This document shows, piece by piece, positions 40,601 to 55,600 of a stretch of DNA of 64,000 bases. The position numbers were made by a program, and so were the translations under genes. Numbering within the stretch: position 1 is the first letter of the stretch; every line of letters starts with the position of its first letter. A model generated the notes under the pieces. The model ran no database searches. It was not told the origin of the DNA and saw only the letters and a list, made by a program, of their open reading frames with translations. The stretch spans positions 9,760,085 through 9,824,084 of the forward strand of contig OY727103.1 in NCBI GenBank assembly GCA_963402885.1. Direction: 5' to 3'. The DNA is from Antedon bifida (Eukaryota > Echinodermata > Crinoidea > Comatulida > Antedonidae).

Positions 40601-43600
40601 GATTTTATTTAATTCCTAATAGGTTTTTACCTCACTAGCATAATTCAAAACCCACTAATAGATTTTTCACTATTTAAAATCTATGAGTAACACTATTTAT
40701 TTATTGTCTACTTATAATACCTATAAAATTGCTACCAGTAACCTATTAATAGACTACTGTATTAACAAACTGACAATAGCCAGTAACTATTAATAAACTA
40801 TCTGTTTTATATTGCTGGGAAGTAGTTATACCATTTTAGTTAAAATCCTTAGTAGGTGAGCTGAAAAGGTCTACTAAAAAACTAGTAAGGCTACTAAGAA
40901 TAGAGCTATATCTGCCTAAATCTACTTTAAAATTTTGTAGCGGAAATTATTAAATTTAAAATTCATTCATTTAATTTATTTTTTAAAGTATCTGATCCAA
41001 CCTCAGACTCTGACGTCACACACCTTAAATCTCACACTTTTTCACAAATCTCATTCTTTATTTTATTAAACAATTCTTTACTAAACACTTCAACATGCTG
41101 TTGTTTTATTCATAGAATCACAACAAGCAACGTAAAAATCAACTTGGAGAGTATAACGAATCAGGGTCGATTTTTCTCCAAGTTTACATTTTGACTCATT
41201 CCCACTTTTGGCAAATGATGGGGTGGGGTCACAGTTGGATTTTAATTAGGTTCAATTCAAGTTTTCTAGCTTAATTGTTTTTGTGTCAAATACTCATTAC
41301 TAATGTAAAAAGTGTTAGTGTCTTCTTTTACAATAATTGAGCATTATATTATATCTCGGGACAAACAAATCCATGATGTTTTTTTTTAAACTATTAAAGT
41401 TGAGCATTCATTGTACTTTCAGCTGATATTAATGGAACATGTACACATTGTCACACCTCAGCTTAGTAAGTATTTATTATTCATTGTCATGATTATGACT
41501 TGGTGGTTGATAATGTTTGTATCTGTGGTACTTGTTGTCATGGCTAAATCATCGCCATGGCTTCAAACATTTTCTAGTTATATATGTTAGGTATTGTTAG
41601 AAATGTTTGTTCACTATTTAGGAGGTGTCCATATTTGCTGCCGAACTTATTTTGGTTATTATTTGAATGGGTGATCAATTAGAATTTCGCATTTAATTAA
41701 TTCACCACACAACTTCTTTCATACAAATGTTATTTATATTTTTTGGTTATTGTTTTTCAGTTGTAATGTTTCACAGTGTGTTTGTTCTGTGGGTTTTTCC
41801 GGCAATGGCACTTATTGTGAAGGTTAGAAAACATTTACCTTTCTTTATCTAATTTACATATCATATTACATGTTCATATACTCATTCAACAAAGAGTCAA
41901 ATATTGCTCATTTTTCGATTTACATTTAGATTTAGTTTTAAAAAATTGGTAAATTATGTATGCCACTTTGATTTGATATAAATGACATGCTATATCCCTA
42001 CCACTAGAAATTGTGAACCGTGTTAATCCGAGATATCATTCTACATCCTTTATTTTTTCCTTAGCAGAAACCATTAGTTTTGCCATGGAAAAAAAATGTT
42101 TAAATCCCTCATATTCACTAGGCACACAATAGTTGCAGCATTAAAGGTGTTAAAATATTCTTACAAAAAGCACAATTTTGTCTTTGGTCAGCTGTCAGTT
42201 TATGCGATGTTGATAATGACTGTTCTCAGAATGCAATATGTATGTCTTTACCACAAGGCGGCCGTAACTGTAGTTGCATTGATGGTTACAATGGTGATGG
42301 TATAGTCTGTCAAGGTATTGTATATAACCACACCTAGTACCAAATGTTCATTTTGCATGAATTTAATTTGCATATTATTATATTATTATATTATTCCAGA
42401 AATTATTAAATTTATTAAAAATGCATCCATTTGATTCATTTTTTGTTTTTTTTTTGACATTGACATATTATTATTGTTTTATTTACAATCTCGCTCAGTT
42501 GTGTTTATATAATCATTTATCATTGTTGACTTGTATCTTCACAAAACATAATTTTAAAGGACGTTTTTTGTATTTTTTTGTAATAATTGGAAATCTACCA
42601 CATATTCCAATCAAATATACCAAATAATTAATAAATTTTTTAAATATGGGGTTTTTTTGTATTGTGAATCTTTTCACATTTTTAAAATGAATTTCTACAA
42701 ATTCACCTTGATTTTGGTTTCAAAACCTTGTATGAGAATAACATTTCTGTTTGAAAAAAAGAGCATTCTGATTGCTGCTGTTACTCTAAACACGTTGCAA
42801 TTATTTGCACGATACCCCTGACAACACATTGGCTACAATAACTGAATTTCAGAAAAAAAAAAATGGGAATATATGTGTACCATATCCATATTTTACTCAA
42901 AATATTCACTTTTTAAGTTTAGTAAAGCCATATAATTATTTTTCACTCATTCTAATTCATTGTTTTTGTTTTGATTTCATAATAACGTTTAGAAATTAAT
43001 CCATGTTTGCATGATCATGGGGGTTGTCATCAAAATGCCGATTGTATTCACACTGGTCCAAATAAAGTAAGTTCAATCCACTGATTGTATTCACACTGGT
43101 CCAAATAATGTAAGTTCAATCCACTGATTGTATTCACACTGATCCAAATAAAGTAAGTTCAATCCACTGATTGTATTCACACTGGTCCAAATAAAGTAAG
43201 TTCAATCCACTGATTGTATTCACACTGGTCCAAATAAAGTAAGTTCAATCCACTGATTGTATTCACACTGGTCCAAATAAAGTAAGTTCAATCCACTGAT
43301 TGTATTCACACTGGTCCAAATAATGTAAGTTCAATCCACTGATTGTATTCACACTGGTCCAAATAATGTAAGTTCAATCCACTGATTGTATTCACACTGG
43401 TCCAAATAAAGTAAGTTCAATCCACTAATTGTATTCACACTGGTCCAAATAAAGTAAGTTCAATCCACTGATTGTATTCACACTGATCCAAATAAAGTAA
43501 GTTCAATCCACTAATTGTATTCACACTGGTCCAAATAAAGTAAGTTCAATCCACTGATTGTATTCACACTGGTCCAAATAAAGTAAGTTCAATCCACTGA

Positions 43601-46600
43601 TTGTATTCACACTGGTCCAAATAAAGTAAGTTCAATCCACTGATTGTATTCACACTGGTCCAAATAAAGTAAGTTCAATCCACTGATTGTATTCACACTG
43701 GTCCAAATAAAGTAAGTTCAATCCACTGATTGTATTTACACTGGTCCAAATAATGTAAGTTCAATCCCAATTCACTCAAATCAATACAAAATAATGCAAC
43801 CTTCAAAATAAAACTTAAAGAATATTTTAATAATGAACAGCTTGGAATTTCAGTTTAATTAAGCTATTTTTAATATTGTTTTTTTGATGTTTTCTTGTCT
43901 TGTATGTATTTTCTTGTTTTTTCATTTTTACTGAGTCATACTTAACGATAATTGTACTAGGCCCAACCACTCACTTTTCAGTCATTACGGATTGGACCCC
44001 ATTGGAAATAAGTTTACTTTTTTGTCGACTTAATGGGTTATCCAGGTATTCTTTTTATACATTGTATATTTTAACTTTTATGTATGAATATCAAATAAAA
44101 TCAATCAATCAATCACTGATTGTATTCACACTGGTCAAAATAATGTAAGTTCAATCCACTGATTGTATTTACCCTGGTCCAAATAATGTAAATTCAATCC
44201 ACTGATTGTATTCACACTAGTCCAATACATTAAATAAACAATACAACTAGTGTTTGTTTTCATTGCTACTGTACCTGCCAACCCTCATCCATAAATCATG
44301 AGTCTGGCCAAGTGCTTCCTCATTTTACACCTCATTTTACACCTCATGCGTTCATACACACCATTACACCACCTCACTTTTTTCTCCATAATACTGTATG
44401 TTCTGTGGCTACCTGTAGCATGGCTATGTTTATGTGTGCCTATAATAACAAAATAACAATCATTTATTAACACCACTTATTTGTAGGTGCCAAATAAGTA
44501 TAGTAACTTGCCAATGTAATGAATTGTAGAATATTTTTATAAAGTTTGTGAAGGGGGAAATTTAGACATGCTTTGAGAGATCTAGATAACCAGAGAGACT
44601 TGTCAAATCGTATATTTATATACATACACAACTCAACTTGAATATTTGTAAACAAAACTAATTTGGCATATATATATATGTTCTTCCAGAATATCTGCAA
44701 CTGCAAAACAAATTTTACTGGAGATGGCATCAATTCTTGCCCCTGGCAGAATGCGTGTTCATCCAACAATGGTAACTGTAGTATACGTGCAACGTGTCAG
44801 TTGACTGGGCCTAACATGAGGACGTGTACATGCTTCGAAGGGCACGTGGGTGATGGCTTCAATTGTATTGGTAATGTTGCTGAGGTAAAATTAAATTTAC
44901 TATGTGATATGCTAATAATAATAGTATTGATTTTAATAGGGGCATTTCATTTTTTATATATTGACTTCTTTACTATACTTTAACCGCCAATGTGCTCTTT
45001 AATGTATTAATATTTTACCCGAAAGCTCTGTAATTTTGTTCTGACTGTTTTACTTTATCGTTGTGATTTAGCTTTTTATTATTTTTATTTGTATCTCCAT
45101 TAGGATCCGGCCCTTATACCCACAGCATTGATATATTAATATTTTTAACGCATAAAATTCCTTTTTCATGCCCAAACCAAGATGTAAGGAACTATTAACA
45201 ATTGTTTTTCCACTCAACATTCCATGCAAAGTTTAAAACAATAAAAACTTTTTTCATAGTAAAAAAACAAAGCAAAAATATTTAACAGATAAATTATCTT
45301 TGAATGCATTTTATTGTTGCCATTTTAGATAGCTTTGTACAGTATGTATCTAGTTTATACACTGTGTTTTATTGTGAATTTGCGTGTGTTAATATTCAAA
45401 ATATTTTATTTTTAGGAATTGGCATTAAATTCACATCTCAGTACTTTTAATAGGATTATACAAACAAATGTAAGCATTCATATTTATTATAATGTACTTC
45501 TTTATTACATGGACCTTGTACTGTATGTATGTACTGTATTTATGTATGTACTGTATTTTTTCTGAAATAATATGAATATTTCCACTGGATTGATGGAGAA
45601 GGTTCAAGCCAAAAACTATACTACATAATACAAGTAACCTTTGGATAACTGAGAACTACTTTATATTTTTCTACCTACACTTAACTTTTTTAACATCTTA
45701 TTCCCTTGACTTCTCTAGTTACATCTCTGTACTTAAAACATTGCTTTATTGTTTTACCTTGTAGGCATTGCATCATCTCTGGTTATCTGTTGAGGGATCA
45801 TACACCATTCTAGCTCCACATAACTCTGCATTTGATAAATTGCATAGTGATCAGGTAAGATCTATTAATTGGTATGGGATGAGAAAGCAATCTTTATTTT
45901 TGTTTTGTCATCAGACAGTTCTGAATAAACTGAAATGGGTAAGATGACACACACCCGCTAAAATGGTAAATTATTTCTTGTGTCACTTATACCCTTTAAA
46001 CTCTGTATCTTATACCCTTTTACACTGTGTATCTTATACTGTACCCATTTACACTGTGTATAAGTGAACCTTGTGAAGTCTTGGGAGATAGTTAAGTTGG
46101 GCTGCAATTACTTTTTTTTAGACCTTGTATAGAATGTCTATAGAGTTTTTAATAGAATTTGTATAAAGTTTTTTATAGGCCTCTTGCTAGTGGTTCCTTA
46201 AAAAATGCCTTCACACTATGTAAATCTGGTTAACATTTTGCAGATATTAAATGGTAGTTGATTAGTTCATTGCTAAAACAACATAAACAATTTAGATTAA
46301 ATAATTTAGGTTTCTTTTAACTGATGTTTTTGTTGCATTCAGTTACTTCAAATCTATTATAAATTTATACCTTTTTTGTCTTGACTATCAGGTGGAAATT
46401 TGGCAAGAAAATGACCAGATTGCTGACATTGTGGACTACCTTACTATTGGATGTGCTGCCCTCAATGTTAGTCAACTGGAGAAGATGACGCAGATCACAA
46501 CAACTAATGGGCAGAAGTTAAAAATGGCATTAATTGTTAGTATGCAGAATAAGATAAAGATTGTGGTTATACTTACAGTCTTTCTGACTTCTGTTTGTTT

Positions 46601-49600
46601 GGTTATTGAGGCTCATTGAAAAGCTTAGCCTGCGTGATTCCAATATCTAAGGAGTTCCATCACACTGAGAATGTGTGATTTCAAAAACCTCCTTTCATTT
46701 ATAGGGGCGGATCCAATGCAAGGAGGCCCCCAGCCGGCCCGGGCCTGCCTAAATTTTGCATATTGTAATGCAAGGGATAGGACATCAAATTAAGCTCAGC
46801 CCTTCACTTCACCATTTTTAGGCCCTTAGCGCGATATATGTAGAGATATGTATACTGTCAGACTTTGTTTAAATTGGAAAAAAATATACTAGAAAATAAT
46901 ATGTGATAAAAACAGAATTATCTTATGCCTAACGATATACATTCTTTTACATTTTATAGAATTCAGGTTTGCTTTTAAATGACATTGGAAAAGTGATTTC
47001 AAGTATAGAAGCAACTAATGGTATAATACACATCATAGACACTGTACTGACACCTGAATATGCTGACATGCAGGTAAGAATAACCAACTAATGGTATAAT
47101 ACACATCATAGACACTGTACTGACACCTGAATATGCTGACATGCCGGTAAGAATAACCAACTAGTGGTATAATACACATCATAGACACTGTACTGACACC
47201 TGAATATGCTGACATGCAGGTAAGAATAACCAACTAATGGTATAATACACATCATAGACACTGTACTGACACCTGAATATGCTGACATGCAGGTAAGAAT
47301 AACCAACTAATGGTATAATACACATCATAGACACTGTACTGACACCTGAATATGCTGACATGCAGGTAAGAATAACCAACTAATGGTATAATACACATCA
47401 TAGACACTGTACTGACACCTGAATATGCTGACATGCAGGTAAGAATAACCAACTAATGGTATAATACACATCATAGACACTGTACTGACACCTGAATATG
47501 CTGACATGCAGGTAAGAATAACCAACTAATGGTATAATACACATCATAGATACTGTACTAACACCTGAATATGCTGACATGCAGGTAAGAATAACCAACT
47601 AGTGGTATAATACACATCATAGACAGTGTACTGACATCTGAATATGCTGACATGCCGGTAAGAATAACCAACTAATGGTATAATACACATCATAGACACT
47701 GTACTGACACCTGAATATGCTGACATGCAGGTAAGAATAACCAACTAATGGTATAATACACATCATAGACACTGTACTGACACCTGAATATGCTGACATG
47801 CAGGTAAGAATAACCAACTAATGGTATAATACACATCATAGACACTGTACTGACACCTGAATATGCTGACATGCAGGTAAGAATAACCAACTAATGGTAT
47901 AATACACATCATAGACACTACTGACACCTGAATATGCTGACATGCAGGTAAGAATAACCAACTAATGGTATAATACACATCATTGACACTGTACTGACAC
48001 CTGAATATGCTGACATGCAGGTAAGAATAACCAACTAATGGTATAATACACATCATTGACACTGTACTGACACCTGAATATGCTGACATGCAGGTAAGAA
48101 TAACCAACTAATGGTATATTATACACATCATTGACACTGTACTGACACCTGAATATGCTGACATGCAGGTAAGAATAACCAACTAATGGTATAATACACA
48201 TCATAGATACTGTACTGACACCTGAATATGCTGACATGCAGGTAAGAATAACCAACTAATGGTATAATACACATCATAGACACTGTACTGACACCTGAAT
48301 ATGCTGACATGTAGGTAAGAATAACCAACTAATGGTATAATACACATCATAGACACTGTACTGACACCTGAATATGCTGATATGCAGGTAAGAATAACCA
48401 ACTAATGGTATAATACACATCATAGACACTGTACTGACACCTGAATATGCTGACATGCAGGTAAGAATAACCCTTCTTTTTACTTTCTTTGGTTATATTC
48501 GTTTTTAATTCATCTTTAAGAAGAATTTCTATTATTATTTTATATGATAATGGACAAATAAAGTTATTCAGTATTCAGTATCCTATTCATTCTTGGGATA
48601 AAATTCCAGTTGATGCGTGACCAGTAACAAAATTACATGAATATTCCCCTTTGTTTGTCTGTGTCAGTTTACTTTACTTGGTCATCATTTTTTTCATTTT
48701 TGTTCCTTGTTTAGTGGAATATCTAACTTTAATTTATTTTGTACATAATGGCAGAGATTGCTCTGATTTCAGAATTCAACACTAAGAGAACGTTTATTGT
48801 GGAACAATTACACAACTCTGATTGAAATGATGAATTTAGCTGGGATGTTTGAAACATTAGAAAACCCCCTCTACAAACCCTTCACTCTATTTGCTCCAAC
48901 CAACCAAGCTTTCAACAACCTCCCAGCAGACAAAAAGCACCAACTTGAAAATAATGTTGAAATTCTTGGTGAATATCTGCGATTCCATGTACTTGCTGAT
49001 AAGAAGGTGAGAATCAGCAATGAAATTTCTGAAACCATTTTATTTACTTGTCTCCTCATTTGCATTTGCTGACTTACCACCTAATGCTTGGTTCCCACTA
49101 GAGACGCAATACAAGGAAGTTATCACAAGCAATGGATGATTCGTACTGTTTTCATTGCCTTGCGTCTATGTCCTTGCATTGTGTCTCCAGTGTTCAATAG
49201 TGTGGACAGATTTGATAGTGCGGACAGAGCTTTAAGTTAAATTCACACTTCCATTTTGAACGGAATATGTACAATACATTTATGTTTTATTGTTTGTAGA
49301 TTCGTCTGTCTGAAATGATATTAAGAGATGGTAGTACTCTAGCCACACTGCAAGGCTCATCAGTTACTGCTGGATGTGGACAAGTTATTGTGAGTTTAGT
49401 AGTAGTAGTGTTTATCTATTCTCTTCAAGCAATCCTGTCAGGTAGCAACTGTATTGCAGATAGAATTGCCATTAACACAAGTGGGCTGGTCCAAAGTGTC
49501 TGACTTTCTTTAAATGCAATGCTCAAAATAGTCCGAAACATGCTGTTAATTTAGTAAAAAATTAATTGTATCCATTTTTTTTAATTGCAAGCTTGTATAC

Positions 49601-52600
49601 GTGTGTGTTACATTTACGCTTTTTTTTCTTTTTTCTTATTCTCGTATGATGATATATGACCTGAAGTTTATGAGCCCTAAATATGGGATATTTATGATTG
49701 CATGTAAACCCTGTGTAAAAACTATTTATTGAATACCTCAAAATTGAATAGAATCTTTTGTAGGGTGACGGTTACGTAAACATGGAGGCTATGATTCTGC
49801 AGTCCAACATCATGTTTGCTGATGGTGTGGTGTTCGGTATTGATGCTGTACTTGACCCACCGAGCATCGGAGGTCGTTGCGATGATGTTACTTACAATAC
49901 TGTTAAGGTATACTGCATTTGTTTTTTTTAAATATCCTGATAAATATAAATATAGTATAAGCAATTTTAATTTCTAATATTAATTGTCTCAAGATAGAAA
50001 AAGGAAATAGAAAACATACTAAATAACATGCATTGTTTAGTAAGCCTGGCATTCTCACTATTCATAGATTTTTATTTATTTTTTATTAGCACTGTGGTTT
50101 GGTGTATTTTTCCAAATTTTATAGCACCCTCTATAGTTTTGACATGCTTACATAAAACCTCCAGATATTTGATTTTTGGGAGGTCTGAAATGGGAAGTAA
50201 CTCACTGATAATCTTTAGTGCAAGAAAGAAGAATAAAGTAAAGCCCAAGGCCAGAATGAATGGCTGTCAAAGTAAAATTTAAAATCTTTATTTTATAGAG
50301 TCCATGTCAAGATTGCGCTGTTCAGTTTACTTGTCCTGATGGTTATAAAGTCACTGTGAGTAGTTATCTGTAGCTTTTACAACTGATAACATGGATATAA
50401 TTTGTTTTTTTTTAAATATCTCTATGCATACAGCAATTTTTCTGTCCTTCAAAAAATTTAATAATTTAAATAGAAGGAAGAGCAACCAAATATATAATAA
50501 TATAGATAATTTGTTTTGATAAATTAACAACCTGTTGTTCTTTGTGTCCTTACAATTTTAATCTATTATAAATTATTAGGGCAATGTATACAGAGACTGT
50601 TATTATTCTTCTGGCTGGTACCAGACTGAACTTGGATGCCGAGTAGATTGTGTCCAGCGTTACGTCATGCATCGCTGCTGTGAAAACTTCTATGAACGTG
50701 ATTGCCTTGGTATGTCTACTACTTGGCATTTTGTCGCGCATTATTCAAGCCTCTTGTGTTGCAAAAAATCCTCACTTTTCTTACAAAAAGATCAACATTC
50801 ATTGGATAAAATAGTAATGACACATGATAGAAATCAATTAACTAACGAACTTAGGTGTGTAATATAGGAGAATGTGGCCAATTAGAAAAAGGTTAATTGT
50901 GCCCTCTAGTTTCTAATGGAAGTTACCAGGTGAAATATCAGCACAAGTTTTACTACATTAGTACAAAAACAACTAATGTGTAAACAGGTGAAACATCAAC
51001 ACAATTTCATGCTATAGGTAAGTAATTTATTAGAACTTCTACATTCAGTAGAATATACTGAACAATAAGAAATTACATATCCAAATATAGAAAGCATATG
51101 CTCAAGTGTGTTAAAACGTTTTATGCCCAACTTTATTTAATATGTTCTTATTTATAACTAAAGTTTGTTTATTTTTACTTCTTTATATTCTTTTTGATGA
51201 TATTTTATTTTATTTCATCAAAACCAACAGCAACGAAAGTTGCCACTTAAATATATGATCATTTAACCTTCTTTAGACAGTTATTTTATGTTGCGTAAAG
51301 CAGAAAACCTGAGAATGACATATATCTATCACCATCACTGTAGTAATAGTTATAGGTTGAACCAGGGTGTGGCTGAGTCCATACTTCATCACCTAATACC
51401 AGATCAAGTATCACCATTGTGCTGGCAGAATAAGAAGTCATATACACAGATACTTGTTTATCCCCATTTTTCATGATTTTTGTAAGAGTCTTACCATTTG
51501 AAGCCCTTGATGTGACCTGAAATGCATAAATGCCTGGAATAGCACAGACAAATTTGCCTGTTTCTTTGTTATAGTCATTTCCTACGTTTGTAATTATTGT
51601 GTCATACTTTAATGGACCAGTAGCACGACCTGGGTCTGATGTAAAAACTGCTGTAAAGGCAGATTTATTCTGGCTATTAGTAATATTAGCCTTTTCACCC
51701 TTTTGCCCTTTTACACCATTTGCACCTGGTAGCCCAATGAGACCTTGAGGTCCCTTTGGTCCTAATTTACCAGGAACCCCATCTAATCCATCCCTTCCAT
51801 TGTCTCCTTTCATTCCTTGTTCTCCTTTCATTCCTTGTTCTCCTTTCATTCCTTGTTTTCCTTTTATTCCCTGTTCTCCTTTTATTCCTTGTTCTCCATA
51901 GTCTCCTTTCATTCCCTTTTCTCCATTTACTCCTTGTTGTCCTGATGCACCTGGATTTCCATGTTGTCCTGGAATGCCAGGAATTCCAGCTGTACAACAG
52001 CTATTACATGCCTCAGATGCAGTTTGAGCCGAATTTGCTTGGATGACAACAACTTGTATGGCAATTATAAACAATATGTTGAATCTGAAATCCAATAATT
52101 GTTGTATCACTAATCAACCATTGCTAACTAATCCTATAGCATATAAATTGTGCAGCCTTTAACATCATTTGATTACATTAAAAAACAAAAGCAAATTTAA
52201 TAGTGATGGCTGATGATGCTTATAACATATCCTCCCAGGACACCCTCACCTCTCTTTCTTTACCTGCACCTTTCTTTCTTTCCCTCTCGCTCTGTCTCTC
52301 TCCCCTCTTCCTCAAAACCATTATACAATTTTTGTATTTGTATTTTGACTCGCTATAAATTTTACTGCAGAAATTAATTTGTAACATTTTTTAAAAAAGC
52401 TATATTGAAGACTACAATTTTAATTACAGTATGTTTGACTCTTAAATTGAATTTTATTAAATAATTGAATTTTATGTTGATATATATATATGTATCTTAG
52501 TCTTCTGCTTGATTACACACCAGGTATTACATTGTATATACTGTACAGGGCCGTAGCCAGGATCTGTCAAGTGGGGTTCGGACACTAAGTATTTGGGACA

Positions 52601-55600
52601 CTGAAACGACATTTTTTATGTCCGTCGGAAGGCTATACCGTAAATCTTCTAATAGTAACCCACACTTTAATAGTAACCCTCCTTCTAATAGTAACCCACT
52701 TTATAAGTCAATCTATAATAATAATCCACTATTCTAATAGTAACCCACATGGGGTTAATATTAGAGTCACAAAAACTATTGACAAAATTACATTATGAAT
52801 TGAAGACTGGTCGTTTATGATGCAGCCATATTTTGAAAATAAGGAGATAATGCATGTTGATCTCGGGAGTGGGGTGGATTGAGTGTTTTTGAGTTTATAA
52901 AATAAAGTTCAGTTCAAACAAATATTCGTACTGTTTTATTATTTTGCTATGATTTGCTGACCGGAATAGTTGAGGTGGGTTACTATTTTCAGGTGCCTAA
53001 TTTAAGATGAGTAATAGTAACCCACTACTCTAATAGTAATCCCCCTTCTAATAGTTACCCACCCTTAAAAAACAATCAAAGAATAATAACCCAGGGTTAC
53101 AATTAGAAGATTTACAGAATAGGCCTACTTTATGCATGCTGCTGACTGCCGTGATCTAAACAATAGGTACGCGTTTGTCTGGCGGTGTCCTTTGTACGAA
53201 TCGTTCGTGCACCAGCTCACTGTATCAGTACGATACACGCGTCAATATTATGTTACATCCAGGGATTTCAAGGTTCAGACCTGCTTTCGTATTGTACGCG
53301 GCGTACAACTCCATAGGTCTGAACCAGGATGGCAATTCATTTGCAACTCTTGGAAATTTACAGACACGTATCGCTCGACGTACGCTCATACAGCGAAGAA
53401 TGTATCGAGTTATTCAAGAACGAGTTTACGAATTTTTCAATTTACGAATAACCTTTTGTACTGTGTGGTGCACGTATTTGGAGGGTTCAGAGATGAGGGT
53501 GAGGTATTGGGCATGTCGGGGATGGGGGTTCGCAGTCGGTTTAGGGGGGTTCGCTGTATAGGGGGGTTCACCCGAACCATAAAAACCCCCTCTGGCTACG
53601 GGCCTGCTGTATGTATTATCATTATTACACATGCAAGGCAAAATATGAAAATTAATTGCAAATACCGAACAATATGCCACCAACATAAAGATATAATCCA
53701 AGATACTAAGTCGTTACATAAAAAGAAATTAACTTTGGTATTCACAGTACAGGGACAATGACTGGAAAGATAAAATATACAGATACTCATCTAAAATAGT
53801 ATGTAAATTTACCTACCTAAAATACATGATTATTTTCTGAATGTCTTATATTTTTGTTTGGTCAGTAAAGTTGTAGTTGTTTCCCCTTTGTCAGCTGTTG
53901 CATTAGTAAAGACAATTTTATTTTTCTCTGATACTTATGTCTTCCAACCAGCATTGTTCTTTTATGACCATGATACGAGATATTTTATTCTTTATTAGTT
54001 TGTTGACATACCGCGAAAATATACATTTATTGAGTTCACTACGATTTTGTTACTTGTTAAAATGTTTCTTGTTACAGCAGATAACAATAACAAGACTAAC
54101 TTCTCATGATATAATAACAATGAAAAATTCCAGTTCTACTTATCCATGGTATACCATCTGAAGTTTGATATCTGAAGATTTCTGCTGTTTCCACTCTATT
54201 ATGTATAAACGTTTACATTTTATGTACGGTATATATATATATATGGTGTATAACTGCCTGGTGATAATTTACAAATAATGAACATTTCATCTTTCAGCAA
54301 ATTAAATTACTTGTTCCATTGCACGAATACAAAACAATCATTATTTTTCTACCTTTATAAGACAACCTAGGCCAAAGTTTAAACCATTAAAAAATATATA
54401 TAAATAATAACAATTTTGTTTCAACTACAGGTTGACTACACATGCTGCCATTCAACAGCCTTGTGTTGTGCATCGTTGTTACTCATTGTAATAAGAATGA
54501 ATGCGCAATATAACCAAATTCAATGGACAATCACATATGGGTTCAATGGAGCATTTTTTTAATATGTGAAAATGTGACCCACAACATCCAACAAATGACA
54601 AGAATCTACTGTGTTATGTGATAGTACAAGTCATGTTTCTTATATTGAATTCAATTCAAATTTAAGAGTCAAATACCCCACTCTTCTCTTCTCTTCTACT
54701 CACAGTGTAATGCTAATTTAAACAATCTGGGCTCCTAGACTAAATCCAATATATATATATATAATATCACAATTTCAAAATATATAAAATCTGGTCAGTA
54801 TCTTGATATCTGCACACCTCTAGTTTATGCATTGTATGTATCTTGGTTTATGTCATATACTGTATGCCATTGTAGGCATTCTTAATGTGCATCTCTGTTT
54901 ATGTTGTGCTTAAGCATGTATGTTTGCAAAATATAAATTTTGTTTTGTTGTACTGTAGGTTGTCCAGGTGGCAGTACACCATGCAATAACCATGGAGAAT
55001 GTAATGATGGTATTGAAAGCAATGGAACATGCAATTGCTATGACAACTATCGCGGTGATGCCTGTCAATCATGTCAGCCAGAACACTATGGCCCACAATG
55101 CACAGGTACGTCGAGAAGTAACGACCTCCCAAAACAAAACATGTTGCCTTGTCAAGTGTATTTCATTTCGAATATTTGTTACACACGTAACCATTACACA
55201 ATCCATATAAGAGTGAATATAACATTACTCTTGCAGGGAGCCTCCTCTAAAGACATATTTTTAATAAGTTGATCTTGTGTGTATAATGTTGGTATTATAA
55301 AATCATTTATAATAAGATCAGCTGTGAATATGAAGGCATGTGGTATAATAAACCCACTTTTGTTGCTAAAAAAATAAAAGTGAATTTAGACCCAACCTGG
55401 CCAGATTTCTTCTTTAGTCTGTGTGTGTGGCAGTGTACTCTATGACACCCTATGTTGCAGGCGGCTATACTAGTTTGTAACTAAGCAGAACAGAGGAACT
55501 ACTATGAAATGTTTTGCCAACATTTTAAAAGATGAACAATTGTGGCATTGTAGAAATATCAACAATTAACATCTATAATTCCACAGTTATTCATTAAAAA

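Noticed and set aside
43040..43769. Regular 43-bp repeats as a CRISPR array
   Set aside because: The repeats are head-to-tail without variable spacers and the genome is eukaryotic. The first unit is a coding exon end.
47033..48456. A ladder of overlapping ~66-residue - strand reading frames across the 73-bp array
   Set aside because: They repeat the same sequence in three shifting frames because 73 is not a multiple of three. They are a by-product of the array, not genes.
53132..53761. 209-residue + strand reading frame
   Set aside because: It lies across the right half and the end of a hAT-like element, has no domain-like pattern and reads through the inverted terminal repeat.
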